Shown here piece after piece: positions 44,976 through 55,455 of a DNA stretch of 64,000 nt. The stretch's first letter is position 1. Each line of letters begins with the position of its first letter. The notes under the pieces were generated by a model, which was given only the letters and a program-made list of their open reading frames with translations, was not told the origin of the DNA and ran no database searches. The position numbers and the translations under genes are program-made. Source of the DNA: Microstegium vimineum (lineage: Eukaryota; Streptophyta; Magnoliopsida; Poales; Poaceae); assembly GCA_022036555.1 (NCBI GenBank), contig CM039122.1, positions 52,790,952-52,854,951 of the forward strand, in the 5' to 3' direction.

Positions 44976-47369
44976 TTATTGTTTGGGAACCCCCTTAGAG
45001 CGGGGCCCCATTGCCTTGTCAACCAACTCCTTAGCAACCCAAAGAACCCTAGGCTTGTTCTTCATTGGTGGTCCAAGAAACACCACAAGTGGTCTACCCT
45101 TGGAATCTTTGTTGATGACATAGTGAGCATCATGAGCAAATGACCTAGTGTGCTTGGGCAAGGTCTTGGGAGGTGGAGTCTTGCATTGAAACTCGAAGTG
45201 ACCAATTTGTCCACATCCAAAGCACCTCTTAGGCTTGGGCTTTGGCTTCTCTTGATTGTAGCCATTGTACCTGTTCTTGTAGTAGTTCTTGGCTTCAATC
45301 TTGACCTTAGCCTTCATCACTTGATTTTCCTTGAATCCAATACCGGTCTTGTCATTCTTCATGACGGTGTTCATCAAGAGCTCACTTTGAAGGTTGTGAC
45401 CCTTGGTGAACCTTTCAAGGCCACTTGTAAGCTTGGTCTTGTCATTCTTGAGCTTGGCAAATTCTTCTCTAAGAGAGTTGATCAAAGTGATAGCATCTTT
45501 GTCTTCTTCTTGAGCCGGCTTGATGACAATAGGCTTGTTGGACTTGAGGTTGATTAGCTCTTCCTTGAGCTTTGAGTTCTCATCCCTCATCTTGACATAG
45601 TCATCATACTTGTCGGCTTCTACAACCCTCTTGCCCTTGCACTTAGCACTTTGCTCAAGAGCCACATCATCAAGCTCGATTTCACAAGAGGTAGCACTTG
45701 CACACTTAGCACACGGATTAGTAGCAACATGTGTAAGATCTTGAGTAAGAAATTCATTTGCTACCACTAACGTGCCATGTTCTTCCTTGACTTTGTTGTA
45801 GTCATCTTTTAGCAAGTTATACCTTGCTTGGAGATCTTGTGTTGACCTCTCAAGCTTATCATGTTTCTCATTAGCTTGCTTGAGTGAGGCTTTGAGCTCC
45901 CTAGTGCTAGATGTGAGAGTGTTAGTCTCAAGTTTCAAACCATCATTAGCACTAGTCAAGGTATCAAGCTTAGCATGGAGGTTCTCTTGCACTTCACTTA
46001 GATAGGCAAGTTTAGCTTTGGACCTAATGATGATCTTTGAGTACTTGTTGACAATTTTTATCATTTCATCATAGGAGGGTGACTCAAATTCATCATCACT
46101 ATCGCTTGAGCTACCACTATCATCATCACTTTCCTCTTTCTTTACCTTCTTGTCACCCTTAGCCATGAGGCATAGGTGTGTAGAGGAAGAGCCCGATGAA
46201 GGTGGAGGAGGTGGTGGTGGATATGAAGAACCAATCACCAAGGCAGCCACCTTATCATCTTCACTCTCCTCTTCGGAGGAATCAGCTTCATCATCGGTGT
46301 CGGTGAGCCAATCACCAACAATATAGGCTTTGCCATCTTTCTTCTTGGTGAAGTTGAAGTTCTTCTTCTTGTATGGCTTGTCTTGCTTCTTCTTCTCACC
46401 ATCACTTGAGTCATCATTGTCACCCTTGTTGTACTTGAACTTTTTCTTGTTCTTGAAGTTCTTGAACTTCTCTTTCTTCTCTTCGGGGCAATGATGAGCC
46501 AAGTGACCAAGAACACCACAATTGAAGCACTTTATTTGAGAGATTGGCTTCCTTGAAGAGCTTGTGAAGAATTTCTTCTTCTTGGAGTCAAAGTTGATTC
46601 CATTCTTGTTTAGCCTCTTCAACATCTTGGTGGTCTTCCTCACCATGAGAGCGATGTTGTCTTCATCTTCTTCACTTGAACTCTCAACCACCACTTGATA
46701 CTTGACTTTTTCTTTGGTGGAAGCTTTGAGAGCCAAGTCCTTCTTCTCCTCCTTCTCTTTCTTCTTGGAGGAGGATGTGCCACCATCATTTATCTTCATG
46801 TACATCTCATGAGCATTGATTTTGCCCAACACTTGTGTTGGTGTAGATGCGGAGAGATCGCCTTGATGAAGGACCGTGATGATGTGGCCATACTTGTCTA
46901 TTGGTAAGACACAAAGTATCTTGTGCACCACATCGGCCGGAGACATTTGGGTGAGCCCAAGGCCATTCAACTCCTCTACAAGCACATTCAAGCGAGAGTA
47001 CATTTCATTAGCATTTTCATGAGATAACATGGTGAAAGAATTCATCTTAACAATGACCAAGTGGTAGTGCTCCTCACGCTCACACTTGGTCCTCTCGTGT
47101 AGTGCACAAACGTTTGTCCAAACATCATGTGCGGTTTGGCAATTCCGCACACGGTTGAACACATCCTTGCAAATGCCACGGAAAAGAATGTTCTTCGCCT
47201 TAGCATTGTTCTTCTCAAAGAAGGGATCCTCGGCGAACACCAATCCGCCTGTGGTGGCGGCTTTGTGAACGCCGACATCCACGGCCTCAAGGTAGGCCTC
47301 CATCCGCACTTTCCAATAAGGAAAGTCATCCCCATCGAACATGGGTGGCGGTCCATCCCCATGTGACAT
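44976..47369 (-). CDS. Sirevirus gag polyprotein
   Basis: One open frame of 797 codons from ATG 47369 (MSHGDGPPPMFDGDDFPYWK). The first ~200 residues form the copia-type capsid region. A first zinc knuckle C-x2-C-x4-H-x4-C (CFNCGVLGHLAHHC) is at about residue 280. Lys-rich and acidic Ser/Asp/Glu tracts follow, then a long coiled-coil at about residues 450-600, then a second knuckle (CFGCGQIGHFEFQC) at about residue 716. Gag packages element RNA into virus-like particles. Ordinary copia gags are about half this length; the extended C-terminal part with coiled-coil and second knuckle is a Sirevirus trait. The frame is intact, in contrast to pol just downstream. The start ATG is 52 bases inside the 5' LTR edge. 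Confidence 0.92.
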   Translation of the reverse strand: MSHGDGPPPMFDGDDFPYWKVRMEAYLEAVDVGVHKAATTGGLVFAEDPFFEKNNAKAKNILFRGICKDVFNRVRNCQTAHDVWTNVCALHERTKCEREEHYHLVIVKMNSFTMLSHENANEMYSRLNVLVEELNGLGLTQMSPADVVHKILCVLPIDKYGHIITVLHQGDLSASTPTQVLGKINAHEMYMKINDGGTSSSKKKEKEEKKDLALKASTKEKVKYQVVVESSSEEDEDNIALMVRKTTKMLKRLNKNGINFDSKKKKFFTSSSRKPISQIKCFNCGVLGHLAHHCPEEKKEKFKNFKNKKKFKYNKGDNDDSSDGEKKKQDKPYKKKNFNFTKKKDGKAYIVGDWLTDTDDEADSSEEESEDDKVAALVIGSSYPPPPPPPSSGSSSTHLCLMAKGDKKVKKEESDDDSGSSSDSDDEFESPSYDEMIKIVNKYSKIIIRSKAKLAYLSEVQENLHAKLDTLTSANDGLKLETNTLTSSTRELKASLKQANEKHDKLERSTQDLQARYNLLKDDYNKVKEEHGTLVVANEFLTQDLTHVATNPCAKCASATSCEIELDDVALEQSAKCKGKRVVEADKYDDYVKMRDENSKLKEELINLKSNKPIVIKPAQEEDKDAITLINSLREEFAKLKNDKTKLTSGLERFTKGHNLQSELLMNTVMKNDKTGIGFKENQVMKAKVKIEAKNYYKNRYNGYNQEKPKPKPKRCFGCGQIGHFEFQCKTPPPKTLPKHTRSFAHDAHYVINKDSKGRPLVVFLGPPMKNKPRVLWVAKELVDKAMGPRSKGVPKQ

Positions 47370-47407
47370 CTTGCTCTAGGCGGTGAAGCCTAATTTAGAG
47401 CAACAAG

Positions 47408-47419
47408 GCTCTGATACCA
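47408..47419 (-). promoter_or_regulatory. Primer-binding site (initiator Met-tRNA)
   Basis: On the minus strand TGGTATCAGAGC follows the LTR end (ctttCA) after a two-base spacer. This is the usual sequence complementary to the 3' end of plant initiator methionine tRNA, used to prime minus-strand synthesis. Confidence 0.9.
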
Positions 47420-47421
47420 AT

Positions 47422-49101
47422 TGAAAGGATCAAGATGCCCAAGAGAGGGGTGAATTAGGCTTCTTTTAAATTTCTAAAGCAATATTAAAACCTAACAATG
47501 CCAATCACCCCTAGTACCTACCGGAAGTGTGTCCTAACTAGAAAGCGGTAGCAAGGCATATGAAAGAAAAGACAACCTAAGCAATTCTAGTAGGAATTGA
47601 AAGAACACCAGGAGAAAGGAAATGCGGAATGTAAAGAGCTAGGGAAAGAGAATTGGTGACACGGCGATCTTTTTCCCGAGGTATCGAGGTGTCGACACAC
47701 CCCCGTAGTCCTCGTTGGAGCACCTCGCAAGGTATAGCTCCCCCTCAATCCCGCGCAAGGGATGAGTGCTCTCTACGGGCTGGTTCTTCGCCACTCCGGC
47801 TCGGTGAACCGCCCACAACCGATCACAAAAGCTTGAAGAAGGGCCGCCAACAATCTTCATGGCGATCACCTTCCTCCGATCACCACCAAATCATCTAGGT
47901 GTTGTCGAACACCAAGAGTAACAAGCACAAGACCTTCACTTGACCAACTCAAGGCTAGGAAGGTGGATGGATGCACACAAGTCACTCCTAATCACTCTAG
48001 GAGGGAAGAACAAGATGGAATCTCTCAAATCTCTCCCTCTCTAGGCACTTGTCTCTCCAAGAACTCTCTCTAGGTTCCTCCAGGTGTAACAATGGCCAAG
48101 AGAGCTAGTTTGGACGAAATGGGCAACTATAAATAGTCCCCACCTCCAAAACTAGCCGTTTTTACTTTTTCCCTTTTCTGCGAGGCGTCGGACAAGGCTG
48201 AAGCCGTGACCGTCGGAGCAAACTAAGTTGTTCGAAGCCTTCCTTTAGTTCAGATCATAACTGAAACAAGCACCGTCAGACAACATCCAATAGTCCGACG
48301 CCCTGGTCCGACGCACTGGTCCGGAGCCAGGGTGCTCACTGAGTGAAAACTTAAACTCACTTTCGAACCTCCGGACACCTCTCCTTGGTCCGGAGCCCTA
48401 GTCCGACGCTCATGTCCGAACCCAGGGTACTCACTGCGTGAAAACTTCACTCAGCAGCAGAGCGTCGGACTAGCCGTCGGACTAGTCCGGAGCTCACTTC
48501 CTTTCACTCTTCCTCTGATAAGGGTCGTCGGACAAAGCACCATTGATCCGACGCCATCCAGACAAGTTGTTCGGAGCACTTTGCAACTGAGAATGTGCCT
48601 AAGGCAGGACCATCGGACACCTTTCCTTGGTCCGACGCGTCCTAGGCAACCTTGTCCGCAGCTCTTTTCTTCCCCTTTTTCAAGTCTTTTCACTAAGCCT
48701 TCTCAAGGGGTTTTGTTCCTACCATTCTAAGGGCTATTAGCAGGGTCTCTAGGACTAGTTGTGACAAGTGTTTATACACCAACTTTCCCAAACTCTTCTA
48801 GGTCAAGCTACTAACCTCATACCCCCCTTCATAGTACGATCAAAGGAAAAACAAAGTCCTAGCTATATTTAGTGCCCTTCTCAACCTTATGGCACTAAGG
48901 ACTAGCCTAGTCTTCAGCTTGAAACACCATCCTTTGAAACTAAAACGATTTCCATCTTGGGGCATGAATATCCATTAAGCCCATTCATCTAGCATCACTA
49001 ATGACTTAACTCAAATGACTTTGCCTCTGCAAAACACACGTTAGTCATAGTGAGCTAGCATTGTCGTTAATCGCCTAAACACAAGGGACCATGATTCTTC
49101 A
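47422..49101 (-). mobile_element. 5' LTR of the Sirevirus
   Basis: 1680 bases, minus-strand start TGAAGAATCATGG at 49101 and end CTTTCA at 47422. TATA box at about 48126-48137 (minus-strand ctatttatag). The upstream half (48185-48660) is dense in TCCGAC/GTCGGA and TCCGGA words. Against the other LTR the differences are scattered single bases, many of them C/T or G/A, plus a few indels. Confidence 0.93.
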
Positions 49102-50523
49102 GACTTCTTGTTAGGAGCTGGTCTAACAGCGACTCAATTTCTAGGAAATGCACTCATCGCAAATGTCACTGTAGTCGACGAGTGGAAGAGAACTTATGTA
49201 CGTGGCAGAAGTCTGTACAACTCATTCGCCCTCAGGGAACTTGGTACGCAAATGCGCAGGTTAAACTCGTGGTACATGAAGGCATGTACCAAAAACCCAG
49301 ATGACGACTGCATTTGCGTCAGAATTAGACAAGAACATTACTTCTGGGGCGATGACCTTATATTTGTTCCATTTAGTGAGCTCCACCAACTATGCCATAT
49401 GGACGTTCTAGACAAATCTTTGATGAGTTGCTACTGTTTGTAAGTGATCATTTCTTTTAGTAATCGGACTATAGCATATGTATATGTATAGTAACTAACT
49501 ATCCTCAAACATATATATGCAGATTCTTGATGTTATTGCTCAAACGCAACGGAGATACAGATATTGATTTCATTGATCCATCAATCATATTCTTGGATCC
49601 GAACACTCCCCGTGATCAATGGATACCTCAAACGGAGAGGAATTTTCGGAGGTTCTTGGTCAACCAAAAAACCAGAGAATATATACTCTTCCCCTACAAC
49701 TTTGGGTGAGTGTTGTTATCGCTTGCACAATTTGTCTTACTTATTACTCAATTCAGCATAAAGATATATATGTTAACTCTATAAACAAATACAGTTTTCA
49801 CTGAATACTCATAGTCTTCGATATGACCAGAAGTCAATTGATAATCTTTGACTCATTGAGAAAACCACAGGGAGATTACCAAGATATGATAGACATTATC
49901 AAGGGGTAACTTTGATCTTTAAATATGGATTCCTGTTCTTTAACTACATTGCAAGAGTTATTTAACTAATGGTCCAATTATTGAGCAGGGTTTGGGCTTG
50001 GTTCGTCCCGAAACACCATCCGGAACTGGAAGTGTCACTAAAGGGTCCTCGTCTGCTAAATGTAAGTTCTACTAGCTCTCATAATTTGTTACCTTATCAT
50101 GCTTTAACATATGCGTATGATGACGATAGTAATCTTTTCATATCTTACAGTGGGTTCTAAGGCAGCCACAAGGCAACAATCTGTGTGGATACTACGTTTG
50201 TGAGTACCTCACGGTGTATGCAAGAAGAACTATTAATCAGACACTAAAAGTATGTGATATGTATATATAATACATCCATTTTATTTATTTGTTGCAAGAA
50301 GAACTATTAATCTTATGTATATTAACACTTGTTTCTTTGTAATGTAAATTGAAGACGCTATGGTTGCAGCAATAAGTGTTGCAAGAAGTCCGCCTCAAAG
50401 GAATTCAAGAGACACTTGCTGGATTTTTTCTTGAAAAAATGGTCAACCCACAAGGCGAGTACTATTACAACCCGGCCGAACCACTCAAGCCAAATCAAGA
50501 CGAACATCTGTATGATATTTAAG
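49102..50523 (+). pseudogene. CACTA second gene, 3' part with Ulp1-type (C48) protease domain
   Basis: Coding resumes after the retrotransposon (LLGAGLTATQFLGN, then SWYMKACTKN and LDKSLMSCYCL). Exons are about 49102-49438, 49523-49707 (DIDFIDPSIIF ... ILFPYNFG), 49795-49905, 49988-50060, 50150-50248 and a last exon from about 50375 to the TAA at 50521-50523. The C48 catalytic set is visible: His in the exon at 49795 (FH followed by a TGA where the family has Trp), Asp in IIFDSLRK, and Cys in NNLCGYYVC. Ulp1-type proteases cleave ubiquitin-like SUMO. Their domains are often carried by plant CACTA and Mutator elements, where the role is unclear. The TGA at 49802-49804, plus the retrotransposon, disable the gene. 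Exon limits are estimates from GT/AG sites. Confidence 0.8.
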
Positions 50524-50657
50524 TGGCGAGAGCGGTTGTATCTTAAGTCACAATGGATAATGATGTAAATTTTATGTGCATATATATATATATATTATAC
50601 TTATAGAGTTTCATAGTTTATTTGTGTTTAAAGCTTGAAACTAACTTATAAGCGCGT

Positions 50658-50714
50658 GAATACATGTATTAGCAGCGAATATATGTATTAGCAGCGAATA
50701 CATGTATTAGAAGC
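50658..50714 (+). repeat. Three-copy 22-base tandem repeat
   Basis: The unit 'gaatacatgtattagcagc' occurs three times in a row with single-base changes, 130 bases after the end of the Ulp1-type gene. Confidence 0.8.
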
Positions 50715-50789
50715 GTAGAATACACACATTTGAATACCTGATCTAATTGAAAAATCAAAATAAGAAATACAAAAATTAGAAAAAGGTAA

Positions 50790-50984
50790 CCGGGGCTAAA
50801 GGGTGCTGCCACGCGTGGCCCGCCTGCGCCACCTGACGCACCTTTTAGCTCCGGTTGGTATTACCAACCGGGAGGGCCTGCGAACCGGGGCTAAAGGGGG
50901 GACATTTAGTCCCGAATCCTTAGCCCCGGTTCAGGCATCGGGGCTAAAGACCCTTACAGACCGGGGTTAAAAATCGGTTCAGTG
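50790..50984 (+). repeat. CACTA right subterminal and terminal repeats
   Basis: Six or more copies of 'accggggctaaagg' and its complement precede the terminal 'ggttcAGTG'. The right terminus is shortened compared with the left, having only AGTG plus a few bases where a full copy would mirror CACTACTACAG. Confidence 0.85.
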
Positions 50985-50987
50985 TGA

Positions 50988-52427
50988 TCAATGACAACCG
51001 TTTCGGACGTGTTTGGAACTCCAGATTGTGAATAAAAATAATCTCTCAATTTTTTCGGATGTGTGTCTGTGCGTAAAATCTTATCTATGTCTTACATTCT
51101 CCCTCTACAAAAGAATACAGATATGGTATCTGTTCTCGTTAAATTTAGTTTTTTTTATAACTATCAAAGTAGTTGACTAAGTTTATAATAAGTTGTATAG
51201 ATATATATTTACATCTCCAAATTGGTTTATTATAAAAATATATTTATAATAATTAATCTAATATATTTATTTTACATGATAAATATTAGTATCTTTTATA
51301 TAAATTTGATCAAACTTGAAAATATCGTTTTTTTCTAAATGCGAAAATCGAATTTTTATGATAGCGTGAGTATCTTTTACACACTGTTTCCTTGTACGGT
51401 CATCCAGCCTGTTACATGGTGGTCCACCATTTTTCCATTTAATTATTGTTTATTCTGTTTATACAGTTGTTTCTTCGTTTAATTAGACATTTATCCTTTG
51501 ATCGACTATTTATCTTTTAAAAAGCACTGCTTTTGCTGATGGAGTCAACTGACTCCATTGAAATATGTGATAGTCTCACGGAGCCTAGCCTCTAAAACAA
51601 GCCACTTTAATCCTAAGCTATCATACATTTGACTGGAATTTTATAGGCTGATGGAATCGCTTTGGCTTAACCTTGAACCCAACCAAACCACAAGCTGTCA
51701 TTTCACGTCGAGGGCACGTCGAGGCCGTAAAGGAGCAACCATTTCTCGCCATCATTCAGCTGCGTGATTTAATTATGCCTTGCCAGCAGAATAACGAGTG
51801 AGATAACATGTTTGGTTCTCTTGCCGGAGTGTCTTAGAAATCGTATGGGCAATGTTTAACTTGCTGGCGTGGGAGAGCCAAAACGGCTCACCTACTCGGG
51901 CGAGCTCCTCGTTGCTCGAGCTGAGCTGAGCGCAGCGAGGAGAGGCGAGGCAAGCCTCCACCACAACCAAACAGTCCCTAAATCTCCTTGGTAAGGCGAG
52001 ATTTTTTATTCCGTTCCTACATTGTTTCTATTAAAAATCAAATGGTTCCTACGTTTTTCCAGAACTCATATAAAGTTTATGTGTTTTTTTCCAGATTCCA
52101 TACAAAATTTCTACGTTTTTTTCAAAGATTCATATAAAATTCCTGCATTTCAAAGGGTCTATAATAATTTTATAAAAATGTCAATGTTTTGACGAATGGT
52201 TTCGCATAATAATGTCGATAAACAAGGTGGTTTTGGAAGAAAAAAACTATCTTTTCTTTTTGTGACTGAATAAAAAAACATCTATCTTGACATTTCGCAA
52301 GCAACATCCCGCAACTCTAGCGCTAAAACACCCCTCCAGTCAGGCCGTCCCGCACCGACGTCAACGGAGACGTGTCACCGGCGGCGGTGAGAATACCCAA
52401 AACCTTCTAGATTTTCCCCCGGCGTCA
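50988..52427. other. Intergenic and promoter region of the BSD gene
   Basis: At about 51095-51340 there is a decayed Stowaway-like stretch ('tctccctctacaaaagaatac' then AT-rich). The sequence from about 52290 to 52427 is probably promoter and 5' UTR of the next gene. No other gene was seen. Confidence 0.4.
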
Positions 52428-55400
52428 ATGGATCTCTGGGAGAGGGCCCGGGCCTTCGCTGGCGAGGCGGCGAAGCGGTCGCAGGAGCTCTCCGCGGAGG
52501 CGGCCAAGCGCTCGTCGGCGCTGGTCTCCGAGACGGCGAAGAAGTCCAAGGAGATCTTCTCCGAGACCGCCTCCAAGTCGCGGGAGATCGCCGCCGAGGC
52601 TACCAAGCAGGCCGACCTCCTCGCCGGCCAGATCAAGCACCTCGCCTCCGACCTCCCCGTGCCCTCGATCCCGCCCATCCCCGCGATCCCGCCTATCGCC
52701 GCCGCCGTCGCCTCGGAGCCTGACGCGGCCGAGCTTGAGCCCTATGGCATCACCGACGACCTCCGCGAGTTCGTCAAGGGCATGACCATAAGCACCTTCC
52801 GCGACTTCCCAATGCAAGGTGCGGTGTTTTCGTGGTTGGGTTTAGGGAATTCCAGCCTTGCAATCATCATCTAACTGGACTTTTGGTTCTGTAGATGAGC
52901 CTGAGGTGTCTGATGTGCCAACGGTGTCGAATGTGCGTCAGGATCTGAACGAGTGGCAGGCCAGACACGCCACACTTGTCCTCTCGGCAGTCAAGGTTTT
53001 CTCATCATCAAATATCTCCATTCACTAAACATCGCTTGATGCATTTGTGTGTGTCACTGCGGATTAGTCTGTGCTCTGGTTGATAGATTGGTGAATGGTG
53101 ATGAATTCAAGTATGAAAGGGCATACAGTATAGATAAGCAAATATGATTAAGTAAACACGCATTGACTATTCAGATGGCAAAGTTGTAGAAACCTGAGCT
53201 TATAGCATTTGGATGCGCAGAGTGAAGGAACTGGACATGTTATTTGTGACAATAAAACATTGATACATCAGCACTGTGATTGTTAAATAATGTTGATTTT
53301 GACTCATGGGAGTCACATATGGCATTTATGTTTCCATTTTATTTCTTTAGATTAAGCAATGAAGATGAAGCATTGCTGAATATATTAGCAAATGGAAAAT
53401 GGTAATATGTAATATGTAAAACTAGGACGTTTTTAGATATGTTACACTTTTGCATGTCTGTGGTAAACTGATCAATGGACAATGTGTTGCCAAGGACATC
53501 TAGGCATTCCGATCGTGGTTGCTTGTAGAATCTGCAGGGAGTTGCAATTTGGGTAGAAACTGGGTCAAGTAGTGATAGAAGTATGCTGTTTAAAACCGTG
53601 GCAGTTACCATTTTGATACTGAATTGAGCTGGCTCTTAGTTTGAATCTTATAAGGTCCTATAAGATGTCTGAAAGGATTTTTTTTTTCTTTAAACCATGG
53701 CCATTCATAATCTCTTCACTCTCTGTTCTGCACTTGCTTCCTATTAATATTCTTCCTGTGTATGTGTATGAGTTGTTTTTTCGTTTAACTTGCAATGTGG
53801 ACCAGCAAAGATCTCTATTTCCTGATCACCTAATTTTATACTTCTATCAAATGGTGCTGTCTTTTTTCAGGAAATATCAAAGTTCAGATATGAGCTATGC
53901 CAAGATACATGAAAGAGCGCAAATTCTGGCGAGTATATTTTTTGCTAGTAAACAGCTATATAGCTCCGTAAGTTTTCTTCTCACCCCTTGTCTGGTCATG
54001 CTGTACACTCTTCATATGTTTTTTGTTGTTGTTTTTTGTCAATCCTGTCGGTGATGCACAAGCTTTTACTAGAATGTTGTGGCTTTGTCATTTATTCTTC
54101 ATGTCACACCTGTCAAAGGAATTTATAGAGTTTTATTTGAATTGGTATAGTCATTACTTTTCTTGTGGCCTTGTAGCACGCCAATTTTATCCATTAACTG
54201 CAATTATTGTTGATGGCATAATCTATGATGTCCTATCTAGTTGTGCCTCCATGATACTCCCTCCTTTCATAAGTCTCAATCGTCTAAGCCTTCGGTGCAG
54301 TGACCAAGGAACTTGCCATGACCAGCAAACTAGCGTCGATTTGCATTTAATTATCGTGGGCACAGTGCATGCGAGGAGTCTCAGGCAAAGAGCAGCCAAT
54401 GAGCAGCAAATGAGTAATAAATGCAAGCAAGAATCGGCCAGTAGCAGTGAAGGAGCAACAAATGCTCAGTGTGTACGAGGAGTTGCAGCGCTAATATGAT
54501 GGAGACTCTTGAAATGTTTATTTTTGCTCAGACGAGGGAGATTTATGAAAGGAGGGAGTAGATGCAATGGAGCTTGCCTTGAATATATTTCTTATCAGAT
54601 TTGATTTCTTCAAATTTCACATTAATAGTTGATTTCGAACCACTGCTTATTATATCGTGATGTTAGTTTTATTGCATATTTTTTGTGCATTTAACATGTT
54701 TGCTGACTTCAATATAATCCGAATAGGTTTGAGAAGAAATACTTCGAGGAGCTGAAAATGAAAGCAGAGGAAGAGAAAAAGGATTCACAGAAGGAAGCAT
54801 CCCAGTCATCTACAACTGCAGAACCGAAAGATACAAAAGCGCCAAGCAAGACCTCTTCTACAAATCCAGAACATGATCTTGATGTATTTCTGCTGGGGGA
54901 TCTGGGTAGCGACGATGAGGGCCCTGGTAATTCGCATCCCTGGACCTCAACCACCTAAGTTTTTCTCTCTTCTCGACTTGTCTGGTTCTTGTATATGACT
55001 TTTTTTGTACGATTGATTGCTTTCAGTTGATGGTGATGATGGGCTAGATGATGACTTTGATAAGATTGATGCAACCTCGGTAAGTACACATGTTCTGTTA
55101 AGAAGGGAATTACTATATCCACTACGTACGTATTACCACGATTTAGCTGCATACTGCATCTAACAAAACGCGGTAATACCATATAGAACGTGGAGTTGGA
55201 GTGTGATGTGTTGTTCTAGGCTTATAGCTAACAAAATGTGGCGTCGTTGTTATTCCACGGAACCTGTACACGTTCTTTATCATGCTATGGTATGCCTGGC
55301 TAAAAAGCTTGAAATGTTTAGAAGAAGCGAGACAGCTGGTTTTCTCTGCTGTTATTTGATTTGTGCTGACGCACTGCCTCTCACTTCTGCAGGGATTGGA

Positions 55401-55455
55401 AAGCGAGGACGATGACAAAAAACCAGCAACAGGGAACGCTGAAGATGCGAAGTAG
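52428..55455 (+). CDS. BSD-domain protein (one apparent frameshift)
   Basis: Six exons: 52428-52818, 52895-52995, 53871-53967, 54727-54926, 55027-55079 and 55393-55455, all with GT-AG introns. The start MDLWERARAFAGEAAKRSQE leads into an Ala/Lys/Glu amphipathic repeat (residues 5-75), a Pro/Ile-rich spacer, and then the BSD domain (about residues 130-200), with the paired aromatic residues of the family in ISKFRYEL and the following KFWRVYF block. An acidic C-terminus ends in a Lys/Glu tail. BSD domains occur in TFIIH subunit p62 and synapse-associated proteins; plant single-BSD proteins are of unproven function. The expected length is about 301 residues. Exon 3 as written lacks one base (after 'ctatgcc' near 53900), which gives a premature TGA inside the BSD domain. 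All other phases agree, so I regard this as a likely sequence error or a recent lesion. Confidence 0.85.
54257..54558. mobile_element. Stowaway-type MITE in a BSD-gene intron
   Basis: 302 bases with terminal inverted repeats CTCCCTCCTTTCATAAGTCTC and the complement of GAGATTTATGAAAGGAGGGAG (20 of 21 match), flanked on both sides by TA. It has no coding capacity. It lies inside the intron between exons 3 and 4 and leaves the splice sites untouched. Confidence 0.9.

Larger units (their letters stand above)
35123..49101 (-). mobile_element. Sirevirus-lineage Ty1/copia retrotransposon, 14.0 kb, nested in the CACTA element
   Basis: Two LTRs (35123-36800 and 47422-49101) flank gag, pol (order protease-integrase-RT-RNase H, the copia order) and an extra ORF, all on the minus strand. 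The 5-base duplication GACTT is perfect. Sirevirus assignment rests on the unusually long gag with two zinc knuckles and coiled-coil, the extra ORF between pol and the 3' LTR, multiple polypurine tracts, and LTRs packed with CGG-type palindromic motifs (TCCGAC/GTCGGA). The host CACTA exon reads in frame when the element and one duplication copy are ignored, so the insertion is precise. gag is open, while pol has two frameshifts and an in-frame stop, so the copy is not autonomous as written. Confidence 0.93.
28473..50984 (+). mobile_element. CACTA (En/Spm) DNA transposon, 22.5 kb including a nested retrotransposon
   Basis: It begins CACTACTACAG at 28473, is preceded by TGA (28470-28472), and ends ...AGTG at 50984, followed by TGA (50985-50987). 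That is the 3-base duplication CACTA transposases make. Both ends carry the family's subterminal repeats, many copies of 'ttagccccggt', 'tttagtcccgg' and their complements at 28515-28745 and 50790-50975. The terminal repeats are unequal: the right end lacks roughly 25 bases between its AGTG and the first subterminal repeat. Gene order is GRF-finger ORF, TNP2 transposase, then a Ulp1-type gene, all on the plus strand. Without the internal retrotransposon the element is about 8.5 kb. Broken transposase frames make it non-autonomous. Confidence 0.92.
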
